DNA from: Streptomyces poonensis
Lineage (GTDB): Bacteria > Actinomycetota > Actinomycetes > Streptomycetales > Streptomycetaceae
Assembly: GCF_014650915.1 (NCBI RefSeq)
Contig: NZ_BMVW01000001.1
Location: 1,316,093 to 1,380,092 of the forward strand
Direction of reading: 5' to 3'
Length of the DNA: 64,000 bases
In this document: positions 34,868 to 42,881 of the stretch, one piece after another
How positions within the stretch are numbered: position 1 is the stretch's first letter
Layout: each line of letters opens with the position of its first letter
The notes under the pieces: generated by a model
Told to the model about the DNA's origin: nothing
Database searches by the model: none
Seen by the model: the letters and a program-made list of their open reading frames with translations, nothing else
Translations under genes and position numbers: made by a program

Positions 34868-37348
34868 ATGACACACACCGACGCGGGCGCCGATCCCGGG
34901 CCCCGTCCCGGCGACGGTCGGCCCGCCGTCCACCGACCGGACCGGCCGACCGAGGTGTCCGGGCCGACCGGCGTGTCCGAACCTCATGGGATACCCGAGT
35001 CGGCCAGGCCAACCAGGCCGGCCGGGCTGTCCGCGGCCGAGGTGGCCGAGCGGGTCGCCCGGGGCGAGGTCAACGACGTTCCCGTACGGAGCAGCCGCTC
35101 CCTGGTCGACATCGTCCGCGCGAACGTCTTCACCCGGTTCAACGCGATCATCGGCGTGCTCTGGGTGATCATGCTGGTCGTCGCACCGATCCAGGACAGC
35201 CTGTTCGGTTTCGTGATCCTCGCCAACACGGGCATCGGGATCATCCAGGAGTGGCGCGCCAAGAAGACCCTCGACTCGCTGGCGGTGATCGGGGAGGCCC
35301 GGCCGACCGTGCGCCGGGACGGGGTCGCCGCGACGGTGAGCACCTCCGAGATCGTGCTCGGCGACCTCATCGAGATCGGGCCCGGGGACAAGATCGTCGT
35401 GGACGGCGAGATCGTCGAGGCGGACGGGCTGGAGATCGACGAGTCGCTGCTCACCGGCGAGGCGGACCCGGTCGTGAAACAGCCCGGGGACCAGGTGATG
35501 TCCGGCAGTTTCGTGGTCGCGGGCGGTGGCGCGTTCCGGGCGACGAAGGTGGGGCGCGAGGCGTACGCGGCGCAGCTCGCCGAGGAGGCGTCCCGCTTCA
35601 CGCTCGTCCACTCCGAGCTGCGCTCCGGGATCTCCACGATCCTCAAGTACGTCACCTGGATGATGGTCCCGACCGCGATCGGGCTGATCATCAGCCAGCT
35701 GCTGGTGAAGGACAACGCCTTCAAGGACTCGGTCGCCCGGACGGTCGGCGGCATCGTGCCGATGGTCCCGGAGGGCCTCGTCCTGCTCACCTCCGTGGCC
35801 TTCGCGATCGGTGTCATCCGCCTCGGCCGCAAGCAGTGCCTCGTCCAGGAACTGCCCGCCATCGAGGGACTCGCCCGCGTCGACGTCGTCTGCCTCGACA
35901 AGACCGGCACCCTCACCGAGGGCGGCATGGTCGTCACCGAGCTGCGGCTGCTCGGCGGCGCCGACGAGTCGTACGTACGCAAGGTGCTGGGCGCCCTCGG
36001 CGAGTCGGACCCGCGCCCCAACGCCTCCCTCCAGGCCATCATCGACGCCTACCCGGACAGCGAGGACTGGCGCTGCACCCGGTCGCTGCCCTTCTCCTCG
36101 GCCCGCAAGTACAGCGGCGCGGCGTGCAGCGAGGGCGACGGCGAGTCCGGTACGTGGCTGCTGGGCGCCCCCGACGTGCTGCTGGACGACGACGATCCGG
36201 CGCTCGCCGAGACCGGGCGGCTGAACGAGCAGGGGCTGCGCGTGCTGCTGCTGGCCCGCACCGCCCGCGACCTGGACGACCCCGAGGTCGCGCGCGACGT
36301 CGAGCCGACCGCGCTGGTCGTCCTGGAACAGCGGCTGCGCCCGGACGCCGCCGACACCCTGCGCTACTTCGCGCAGCAGGACGTGGCGGCCAAGGTGGTC
36401 TCCGGGGACAACGCGGTCTCGGTGGGCGCGGTCGCCGCGAAGCTGGGGCTCGAGGGCGAGGTCGTGGACGCCCGCCGGCTGCCCGACGACCCCGAGCGGA
36501 TGGCGAAGGGAGTCGAGGCGGGCACGGTGTTCGGACGGGTCACCCCGCAGCAGAAGCGGGACATGGTGGGCGCGCTCCAGTCACGCGGCCACACGGTCGC
36601 CATGACGGGCGACGGCGTGAACGACGTCCTCGCCCTCAAGGACGCGGACATCGGCGTCAGCATGGGCTCGGGCTCGGAGGCCACCCGGGCGGTCGCCCAG
36701 ATCGTGCTGCTGAACAACAGCTTCGCCACGCTGCCGTCGGTGGTGGCCGAGGGCCGGCGGGTCATCGGCAACATCACCCGCGTGGCGACACTCTTCCTGG
36801 TGAAGACGGTGTACTCGGTGCTGCTGGCGATCCTGGTGGTGCTCTCGCAGGTCGAGTACCCGTTCCTGCCGCGCCACCTGACCCTGCTGTCGACCCTGAC
36901 GATCGGCGTACCGGCGTTCTTCCTCGCCCTGGCGCCCAACAAGGAACGCGCGCAGCCGCACTTCGTACGGCGCGTGATGCGGTACGCGATACCGGGCGGC
37001 GTGGTGGCGGGAGTGGCGACCTTCGCGACGTATCTGCTCGCCGGCGGGCACTACACGGGTCCGGGCGCCCTGGACGCGGAGACGAGCGTCGCGACGCTGA
37101 CGCTCTTCCTGATCTCCATGTGGGTGCTGGCGATCATCGCCCGGCCGTACACCTGGTGGCGGCTGTGCCTGGTGGCGGCGATGGGGCTCGGCTTCCTGCT
37201 GGTACTGGCCGTGCCGTGGCTCCAGGACTTCTTCGCGCTGAAGCTGGTGGGGACGACGATGCCGTGGGCCGCGGTCGGCGTCGCGGCGGTGGCGGCGGCC
37301 GCCCTGGAGCTCCTGTGGAGGTGGGTCGGCCGCCGCTTCCCGACGTGA
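34868..37348 (+). CDS. CtpE-like P-type cation-transporting ATPase
   Basis: An 826-residue P-type ATPase. In order: a Pro/Thr-rich N-tail (1-55), first helices (TRFNAIIGVLWVIMLVV), the actuator motif SLLTGEADPV (the TGES-like loop reads TGEA), helix IVPMVPEGLVLL with the PEGL cation motif, phosphorylation motif DKTGTLT with D344, then SSARKYSGA, hinge TGDGVNDVLALKDADIGVSMGSG, and five C-terminal helices. It resembles mycobacterial CtpE, linked to calcium uptake; that substrate is inference. ATG 34868 is chosen although the frame stays open far upstream. A hairpin lies just after the stop, and part of the 3' end is duplicated 1.1 kb downstream. Confidence 0.92.
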   Translation: MTHTDAGADPGPRPGDGRPAVHRPDRPTEVSGPTGVSEPHGIPESARPTRPAGLSAAEVAERVARGEVNDVPVRSSRSLVDIVRANVFTRFNAIIGVLWVIMLVVAPIQDSLFGFVILANTGIGIIQEWRAKKTLDSLAVIGEARPTVRRDGVAATVSTSEIVLGDLIEIGPGDKIVVDGEIVEADGLEIDESLLTGEADPVVKQPGDQVMSGSFVVAGGGAFRATKVGREAYAAQLAEEASRFTLVHSELRSGISTILKYVTWMMVPTAIGLIISQLLVKDNAFKDSVARTVGGIVPMVPEGLVLLTSVAFAIGVIRLGRKQCLVQELPAIEGLARVDVVCLDKTGTLTEGGMVVTELRLLGGADESYVRKVLGALGESDPRPNASLQAIIDAYPDSEDWRCTRSLPFSSARKYSGAACSEGDGESGTWLLGAPDVLLDDDDPALAETGRLNEQGLRVLLLARTARDLDDPEVARDVEPTALVVLEQRLRPDAADTLRYFAQQDVAAKVVSGDNAVSVGAVAAKLGLEGEVVDARRLPDDPERMAKGVEAGTVFGRVTPQQKRDMVGALQSRGHTVAMTGDGVNDVLALKDADIGVSMGSGSEATRAVAQIVLLNNSFATLPSVVAEGRRVIGNITRVATLFLVKTVYSVLLAILVVLSQVEYPFLPRHLTLLSTLTIGVPAFFLALAPNKERAQPHFVRRVMRYAIPGGVVAGVATFATYLLAGGHYTGPGALDAETSVATLTLFLISMWVLAIIARPYTWWRLCLVAAMGLGFLLVLAVPWLQDFFALKLVGTTMPWAAVGVAAVAAAALELLWRWVGRRFPT

Positions 37349-37350
37349 GC

Positions 37351-37370
37351 GTGAGCCCTGCGGGGCTCAC
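37351..37370. terminator. Hairpin between P-type ATPase and secreted protein A
   Basis: Perfect stem GTGAGCCC / GGGCTCAC with a TGCG loop, three bases after the ATPase stop and upstream of a GCTTAC(T/C) tandem repeat. It lies between convergent genes and can serve both. It is copied at 38509-38528. Confidence 0.8.
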
Positions 37371-37375
37371 CGGTA

Positions 37376-37412
37376 CTTCTTACTGCTTACCGCTTACTGC
37401 TTACCGCTTACT
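37376..37412. repeat. GCTTAC-type short tandem repeat at the 3' end of secreted protein A
   Basis: Four to five copies of a 7-base TACTGCT / TACCGCT unit run up to the stop codon of the secreted gene. A shorter version follows the duplicated hairpin at 38535-38560. Confidence 0.65.
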
Positions 37413-38262
37413 TCACGTCGACGGCGTCACCGGAGGAGCTGACCGCCGGGGAGGTGGACGAACCCGCGAACGAGTAGCGGTAGGTGCCGTCCACGGACGC
37501 CTTGACGGTGGTCTTCAGCACGCCGGCCGACTTGCCGGTGCCCGACTTGACGGTCTTGACCGTCTTGTAGGTGGACGTGCCCTTCTTCTTGAACTGGAGC
37601 TTGACGGACTGCTGGGTGTAGCCCGCGTACTTGTGGGTGTCCCAGTTGGCGCGGGTCAGGCTGCCGGTGACCGTGATGGTCTTGCCGTTCTTGACCGGCT
37701 CCGGGGTGGCGTTGACCGTGAGCTTCGAGGCGCGCTGGATCTTGAAGCTCTTGGCGTTCTCCTTGATGACGTAGTTGCCGTCCTTGGCCTGGACGGCCAC
37801 GAAGACCTTCCACGTGCCGGCCAGGTCGTTGACCAGGTGGGTGGTCGGCTTCATGGCGAAGTTGGCCACGCAGGTCGACTTGGTGCTGGTGACCTTGGTG
37901 CACTTGGCGGGGCTGTCCGGGGTGCTGGTGATGGCGCCACCGTCCGCCTCATCGACCGAGGAGCCGTGCCACAGGATCGCGTTGGCCTGCTTGATGCCGG
38001 AGTTGTCCGTGGCGGTGAAGGTGACCTTGACGGTCTTGCCCGCGGAGGTGCCGAAGACGACCGCCTTGCCGCCGTTGACGACGACGTTCGAGACCTTGGT
38101 GTCACCGTACGAGTCGTCGAAGGAGCTGGAGCCGGCCTTGGAGCCGACGGCCGCCGCGGCGGAGAAGGTCTCCGGTACCTCGTCGGCCTGCGCGGCCGGC
38201 ACGGCGAGGGCGGAGAGGGCCAGGGCGCCGGAGACGGCGGCCACAGTGGCACGAATGCGCAT
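37408..38262 (-). CDS. Secreted protein A (paralogue of 38559-39371)
   Basis: A 284-residue exported protein. Signal peptide: MRIRATVAAVSGALALSALAVPAAQA. Two beta-rich domains follow: a variable N-terminal one (about 50-165) with a Cys pair (KCTKV, STCVANF) and a C-terminal Ig-like one (about 175-284) starting ASKLTVNATPEPVKNGKTITVTG and rich in Lys/Thr/Ser. The latter resembles domains in surface proteins of streptomycetes; no catalytic motif is seen. The paralogue downstream is almost identical in the C-terminal domain but differs strongly in the N-terminal one. No family name assigned with certainty. Confidence 0.85.
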   Translation of the reverse strand: MRIRATVAAVSGALALSALAVPAAQADEVPETFSAAAAVGSKAGSSSFDDSYGDTKVSNVVVNGGKAVVFGTSAGKTVKVTFTATDNSGIKQANAILWHGSSVDEADGGAITSTPDSPAKCTKVTSTKSTCVANFAMKPTTHLVNDLAGTWKVFVAVQAKDGNYVIKENAKSFKIQRASKLTVNATPEPVKNGKTITVTGSLTRANWDTHKYAGYTQQSVKLQFKKKGTSTYKTVKTVKSGTGKSAGVLKTTVKASVDGTYRYSFAGSSTSPAVSSSGDAVDVK

Positions 38263-38336
38263 GCGTTCCCCACGTTGGAGAGGGATCCCGCGGGCAGGCT
38301 GGAACGCCGCCGCGCGGGGCCCGAGTTGACTCTGAG

Positions 38337-38350
38337 GAGCCTGACGGCTC
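38337..38350. promoter_or_regulatory. Upstream hairpin of secreted gene A (GAGCC-TGAC-GGCTC)
   Basis: A small perfect hairpin about 75 bases upstream of the secreted gene A start. The same sequence in the same position occurs upstream of gene B (39443-39456), together with conserved flanks, so it may belong to the transcript leader or control region. Confidence 0.4.
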
Positions 38351-38397
38351 GCATGATCAGATACACGAGCCGGGGGAATAGTTGTACGAGTGGTGAA

Positions 38398-38502
38398 AGA
38401 TTCGCGCGCGTGGTGCGATACGCGATCCCGGGCGGCGTGGTGGCGGCGGCCGCCCTGGAACTCCTGTGGAGTGTGGAGCTGGGCCGGCCGCCGCTTCCCG
38501 AC
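38398..38502 (+). pseudogene. Truncated, deleted copy of the P-type ATPase 3' end
   Basis: Reads RVVRYAIPGGVVA joined directly to AAALELLW, then diverged sequence and PPLPDV. The two segments match the ATPase C-terminal region around 36975-37010 and 37290-37348. The 285 bases between are missing. The join lies at the 8-base repeat GGTGGCGG, present at 37003 and 37288 in the parent copy. It has no start and cannot make a functional protein. Confidence 0.85.
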
Positions 38503-38508
38503 GTGAGC

Positions 38509-38528
38509 GTGAGCCCTGCGGGGCTCAC
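38509..38528. terminator. Duplicated hairpin (copy of 37351-37370)
   Basis: Identical GTGAGCCC-TGCG-GGGCTCAC stem-loop, again just past the stop of a secreted-protein gene on the minus strand. Its presence next to an ATPase fragment shows that it was copied with the block. Confidence 0.8.
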
Positions 38529-38558
38529 CGGTACTTCTTACTGCTTACCGCTTACCGC

Positions 38559-39371
38559 TTACTTCACGTCGATGGCGTCACCGGAGGAGCTGACCGCCGA
38601 AGCGGTGGACGTGCCCGCGAAGGAGTAGCGGTAGGTGCCGTCCACGGACGCCTTGACGGTGGTCTTCAGCACGCCGGCCGACTTCCCGGAGCCCGACTTG
38701 ACGGTCTTGACCGTCTTGTAGGTGGACGTGCCCTTCTTCTTGAACTGGAGCTTGACGGACTGCGCGCTGTAGCCCCCGTACTTGAGCGTCTCCCAGTTGG
38801 CCCGGGTCAGGTTGCCGGTGACGGTGATGGTCTTGCCCTTCTTCACCGGCTCCGGGGAGGCGTTGACCGTGAGCTTCGAGGCGCGCTGGAACTTGAAGGA
38901 GCCGGCCTTCTCCTCCCACACGAAGTCGCCGTCCTTGGCGTCGATCCACGCGTCGACGTACCAGGTGCCGGCGTTGGCGTTGCTGAGGTAGTCGACCTTC
39001 GGGTCCACCTTCACCGAGGCGGTGCACGTCGACGTGGTGGAGCTGACCTTCGTGCAGGTCGGCTTGCCGGACATGTAGAAGCCGTAGTCGGGGCCGCTCA
39101 GGGTGAAGGCGTTGGCGCCCGCGATACCCGAGTTGTCCTTAGCCGTCACGCTGATCTTGATGGTCTTCAGACCGGACGTGGACACCGACACCTTGTTGTC
39201 CCCGTCGACGACCACCTTGGTGATCGTGGTGTCCCCGGACCCGGCGTCCAGCGGAGCGACCCCGGAGCGTCCCTCGCGCGAGGGCACCTCGTCGGCCTGC
39301 GCGACCGGAACGGCGAGGGCGGAAAGGGCCAGGGCGCCGGAGGCGGCGGCCACAGTGGCACGAATGCGCAT
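38559..39371 (-). CDS. Secreted protein B (paralogue of 37408-38262)
   Basis: A 270-residue exported protein with the same signal peptide as protein A apart from two residues. The N-terminal domain (about 35-150) differs: TKVVVDGDNKVSVSTSGLKT, NAFTLSGPDYGFYMSGKP and Cys pair TCTKV / STCTASV. The C-terminal domain from ASKLTVNASPEPVKKGKTIT onwards is nearly the same as in A. Start ATG 39371. Both genes share about 140 bases of upstream sequence, so they are probably regulated alike. Origin by tandem duplication is clear from the flanks. Confidence 0.85.
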   Translation of the reverse strand: MRIRATVAAASGALALSALAVPVAQADEVPSREGRSGVAPLDAGSGDTTITKVVVDGDNKVSVSTSGLKTIKISVTAKDNSGIAGANAFTLSGPDYGFYMSGKPTCTKVSSTTSTCTASVKVDPKVDYLSNANAGTWYVDAWIDAKDGDFVWEEKAGSFKFQRASKLTVNASPEPVKKGKTITVTGNLTRANWETLKYGGYSAQSVKLQFKKKGTSTYKTVKTVKSGSGKSAGVLKTTVKASVDGTYRYSFAGTSTASAVSSSGDAIDVK

Positions 39372-39442
39372 GAGTTCCCCACGTTGGAAGGGGTCCCGCG
39401 GCGGCCGGAAAACCGCCGAACGGGACCCGAGTTGACTGCGAG

Positions 39443-39456
39443 GAGCCTGACGGCTC
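39443..39456. promoter_or_regulatory. Upstream hairpin of secreted gene B
   Basis: GAGCC-TGAC-GGCTC copy in the shared leader of gene B; the flanking CCCGAGTTGACT and CCGGGGGAATAGTTG are also conserved with gene A. Confidence 0.4.
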
Positions 39457-39546
39457 ACGTGGTGAGATCCACCAGCCGGGGGAATAGTTGCATGAATGGT
39501 GAAGGATCCTCGCACGTGTTGCGAAGATCACAGATCTCCCGTCCGC

Positions 39547-42500
39547 TCAGTCGAACCAACGGTCCCGCGCCAGCTCCTCCGTCCGGGACGGGTCCTCCAG
39601 CAGCGCCGCCACCTCGAAGCGGCGCGGCCACTGACCGGCCGCCCACGCCAGCCCCGCCGCGACACCCTCCAGGGTGGACGCGTGCAGCACCCCGTCACGC
39701 GTCCGGCGCCAGTCCAGCTCCACCCCGTCCACGACGAGTTCGTCGTGCTCGACGTACGAGGCGGGGGTCGCCGGACCCAGCAGCACGCGCACGGACTCCG
39801 GTACGTCGTGCTCCGTGCCCTCGGATGTCACCTCACCGGTCACCGACTCGCTCAGCCGCCGCACCTGGAACAGTTCCGCGAGGTCACCGGCGCGCGACGG
39901 CCGTACGGGCAGCAGCGGTGTCCCGCCCGTGAAGGGCAGCAGGTCGGGCGAGTCGACGACCACCGCGTCCGCCGCGTCCACGACGACGACCTCACCGTCC
40001 ACCACGGCCCGCAGCTCGTCGGGCAGGGTCACCTGCTCGGGGTCGAGGTCGGCCAACGCGCCGTACAGGGCGTGCAGTTGGGCGGCGGTCACCGGCCGCT
40101 CCGGGTCGGCCAGGCGGTCCAGCAGCTCGGCGGCGCCACCGGGCTCGTCGAGGAGGGCGGCCACCGACGTCCGTACGCCCAGCGCCCGCAGCACCTGCTC
40201 GTCGTCGAAGCCGGTCGCGTCGGCCTCCTCGTACAGGCCGCGCAGCAGCTGGTCGCCGCCGGCCGCGCGCAGACCGGCCGGGCGGCGGCCGTCGAGCACC
40301 GGGTGCCCGCGCAGCCACCACGCCGTGTACGGCCGGACGATCTCGTGCGTCCCGTCGGGCAGCAGCAGGCGTACGGGCTGGGTGAGCGCGTCGCGCAGCG
40401 GCGGGCGGGAAAGGAGAGCGAGGGCCTCGGGCCAGCGGTCGTCGTCGACGAGATCCAGGTCCCGTACGGCGACGATCTCCGTGGCGACCGGCGGGACCGG
40501 CGTCTGAGGCAGCCGGTCGAGGACGTCCTCGCACCACACGTCCACGGCGTCCAGCAGTCCCGCGTCGTCGGGCTCGGCGAAGTCGCCGTCGCGGGGCTCC
40601 AGTTCGTCGGGGTCGAGGACGACGTCGGTGGCGCGGACGAGCGCGAACGTGGCCAGCACGCCGCAGGCGGCCAGCGGCTGTTCACCCCAGCGGGCCGCCA
40701 GTTCCTCGTCCACGGCGGCGAGTTCACCCTCACGCATGACCTGCGCGAAGGGGCTGCCGGGCAGCACCAGTTCACTCGCGGGCGCGAGTTCGCCGTCCTC
40801 GTCGGGGAGCGCGAGCGCGCCGAGCCAGGGCTCGTCACCGGGTTCCAGAGCGGCGTCCCGGACGAGCGCGAGGACGAGGTCCGCGAGCTCCCCGGCGTCC
40901 GGGGCATCGGTGTCCCAGCCCACGCCCTCCTCGTCCAGGGAGGCGGCGACCGCGGCCCGCACCTGCGGGGTGGTCAGCACGGCACGGGGCGTGGCCGGGA
41001 GGGCGCCGAGCTTCTCCAGCAGGGGGTGGGCGGCGTCCGGGTGGGCGACCTTGAGCCCGAGCCGGGCGAGGGCCTCGGGAGCGGCCGCCCCGGAGGATCC
41101 GCCCGTGGGCAGCAGCACCTGCCGGGGCCCGATGGTCGTCCGCCCGTCGGCGAGGGGTACGGGAAGCCCGGACAGCCGGTCGGGGTCGACCCCGGCGAGG
41201 CTGTCGTACAGCCGCCGCCACCAGCCGGGCGCCTTCTCCAGCCCGGCGAGCCGGTCGACGGCCTCGGTGAGCGGAAGGCGGGCGACACCGAGGGTGCGCA
41301 GCTCGGCGCGCCGTTCGAGCCCGGCGGGCAGCAGGCTGGGCAGCACCTCGGCGAGCACGCGTACGGTGTCGGCCCCGGCGCCCTCCACGACCTCGGCGTC
41401 ACGCGGGCGGAGCACCGCGGGCAGGCCCTCGTGGTCCTCGTGGCCGTAAAGGTCCTCGCGCTCCTTGCTGTCCCCGAGGTCCCCGGGAGCGAGCGCGGTC
41501 GGCAGGAAGGCCGTACGGGGCAACCGTTCGAGGATCGCCCGGCGCAGCGCCCCGTCCAGCTCGCCCTTGCCGAGCGGCCCGGGCACGAGATCGAGGATCC
41601 CGGGGGTCACCGGCCGCCACTCGCCGAGGAGCCCGGCGTACGCGTCCGCCGCGCGCTGGACCAGGAAGTCCGTGAGCGGGCCGGGCGCGGCGTGCCGGCG
41701 GGTGGTGTCGAGCGGGAACGAGGCGATGAGCAGCGCGGGCACGCCGAGGGGTTCGTCGCTGGGCGTGGGCGCGTGCACGACGGGCGCGGTGCGCGGCCGG
41801 ACCGGCGTGCCGTCGTCGCCGACGGGCACGGCCCAGGTCACGGACCAGTACGGGCGCAGCCGCTCCTCGACGGGCCGGCCGGCGAGGAGCTCGGGGTCGA
41901 GCGCGCCGTGCGCGGCGGCCGTACGCCAGTGGGTGACGCCGTCGCGGGAGTCCTCGACGGTCACCCCGCCCGCACGGGCGACCCGGCGCAGGACCCGCGA
42001 CGGGCCCTCCCCGATCTCGACGACGACCTCCTCCAGTCCCGGCAGGGCCAGGAGCAGGGCGTCGTCGACGGCGCCGAGCAGCCGCTCGGCGAGATCCTCG
42101 GCGGCGGGGTCGCGCAGCGGCAGGATCACGACGGTGTCGTACGGCTCCGGGGCGCTGCCCTCGGCCGCGAACGGCAGCCGCAGCAGCGGTACGTGACCGT
42201 CCCGGCGGCGGATCTCGTCCCCGAGCCCGGGACTGTGCAGGGCGGTCCCGGCGGCCAGGTCACGGGCCTCGGCGAGGGACCAGCGCACCCCGCCGTGCCG
42301 CCCGACCACGGCGGGCTCGTCGGTGACGGCGAGCACGGCGGCGAACCCGACCCCGAACCGTCCCACGCTGACCTGGTCCGCGTCACGCTTGGCGGAGGCA
42401 CGCAGGGTGGACAGGGACTCGACGCCGGCCGCGTCGAGCGGCGCGCCGGTGTTGGCGGCGGCGAGGACTCCGTCCCGGAGGGTGAGCCGCAGCCGGCCGG

Positions 42501-42714
42501 GCACTCCGGCGCGGGCGGCGGCGTCGGCGGCGTTCTGAGCCAGCTCGACGACGAGCCGGTCCCGGTATCCGCCGAGGACGAGATCCTCCTCGGCGTTGGC
42601 GTCCTCACGGAAACGGGCCGGGGCGGCGGCCCAGGTGTCCAGCACCCCGCGCCGCAGCCGCGCCGTCCCGAACGGGTCGGCTCCCTCGGCCGCCGGCCGC
42701 ACGAAGTTGCTCAC
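39547..42714 (-). CDS. Large sacsin/Hsp90-like ATPase-domain protein
   Basis: A 1055-residue protein whose first 250 residues form a GHKL (Hsp90/sacsin-N) ATPase: N-box VVELAQNAADAAARAG, GVLAAANTGAPLDAAGVE and VGRFGVGFAAVLAVTD. The remaining 800 residues are alpha/beta, acidic and have no recognised domain. Annotated relatives in actinobacteria are called molecular chaperone Hsp90-like or sacsin N-terminal ATP-binding proteins; no chaperone function has been shown that I know of. ATG 42714. The gene is followed upstream by a 34-bp repeat array and the DUF3027 gene on the same strand. It is by far the largest conserved hypothetical here. Confidence 0.85.
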   Translation of the reverse strand: MSNFVRPAAEGADPFGTARLRRGVLDTWAAAPARFREDANAEEDLVLGGYRDRLVVELAQNAADAAARAGVPGRLRLTLRDGVLAAANTGAPLDAAGVESLSTLRASAKRDADQVSVGRFGVGFAAVLAVTDEPAVVGRHGGVRWSLAEARDLAAGTALHSPGLGDEIRRRDGHVPLLRLPFAAEGSAPEPYDTVVILPLRDPAAEDLAERLLGAVDDALLLALPGLEEVVVEIGEGPSRVLRRVARAGGVTVEDSRDGVTHWRTAAAHGALDPELLAGRPVEERLRPYWSVTWAVPVGDDGTPVRPRTAPVVHAPTPSDEPLGVPALLIASFPLDTTRRHAAPGPLTDFLVQRAADAYAGLLGEWRPVTPGILDLVPGPLGKGELDGALRRAILERLPRTAFLPTALAPGDLGDSKEREDLYGHEDHEGLPAVLRPRDAEVVEGAGADTVRVLAEVLPSLLPAGLERRAELRTLGVARLPLTEAVDRLAGLEKAPGWWRRLYDSLAGVDPDRLSGLPVPLADGRTTIGPRQVLLPTGGSSGAAAPEALARLGLKVAHPDAAHPLLEKLGALPATPRAVLTTPQVRAAVAASLDEEGVGWDTDAPDAGELADLVLALVRDAALEPGDEPWLGALALPDEDGELAPASELVLPGSPFAQVMREGELAAVDEELAARWGEQPLAACGVLATFALVRATDVVLDPDELEPRDGDFAEPDDAGLLDAVDVWCEDVLDRLPQTPVPPVATEIVAVRDLDLVDDDRWPEALALLSRPPLRDALTQPVRLLLPDGTHEIVRPYTAWWLRGHPVLDGRRPAGLRAAGGDQLLRGLYEEADATGFDDEQVLRALGVRTSVAALLDEPGGAAELLDRLADPERPVTAAQLHALYGALADLDPEQVTLPDELRAVVDGEVVVVDAADAVVVDSPDLLPFTGGTPLLPVRPSRAGDLAELFQVRRLSESVTGEVTSEGTEHDVPESVRVLLGPATPASYVEHDELVVDGVELDWRRTRDGVLHASTLEGVAAGLAWAAGQWPRRFEVAALLEDPSRTEELARDRWFD

Positions 42715-42779
42715 GGTTCACCTTCCCTGTCGCGTCGGCCACGAAGGTACCGCGCGCGGGACGGCGACCGCTTTCGGAG

Positions 42780-42881
42780 GGCCCCGAGGCAAGGCCGGGG
42801 CGCGGCTCCCCACGGCCCCGAGGCAAGGCCAGGGCCCGGCTCCCCACGGCCCCGGGGCAAGGTCCGGGGCTCAGCCCCCTA
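42780..42881. repeat. Three 34-bp tandem repeats between DUF3027 and the Hsp90-like gene
   Basis: Units beginning at 42780, 42814 and 42848 (GGCCCCGAGGCAAGGCC and variants) repeat with a 34-base period. The third unit ends in GGGGCTCAGCCCC next to the DUF3027 stop, which can form a hairpin. No spacers, so not a CRISPR. Confidence 0.75.

Noticed and set aside
37349..38628. Plus-strand frame running over secreted protein A into the ATPase fragment
   Set aside because: It only looks continuous because antisense frames of high-GC genes are open; secreted protein A has a signal peptide and correct bias on the minus strand.
42780..42881. Possible CRISPR array
   Set aside because: Three contiguous 34-bp repeats without spacers; the 13-bp and 9-bp repeats elsewhere also lack spacers.
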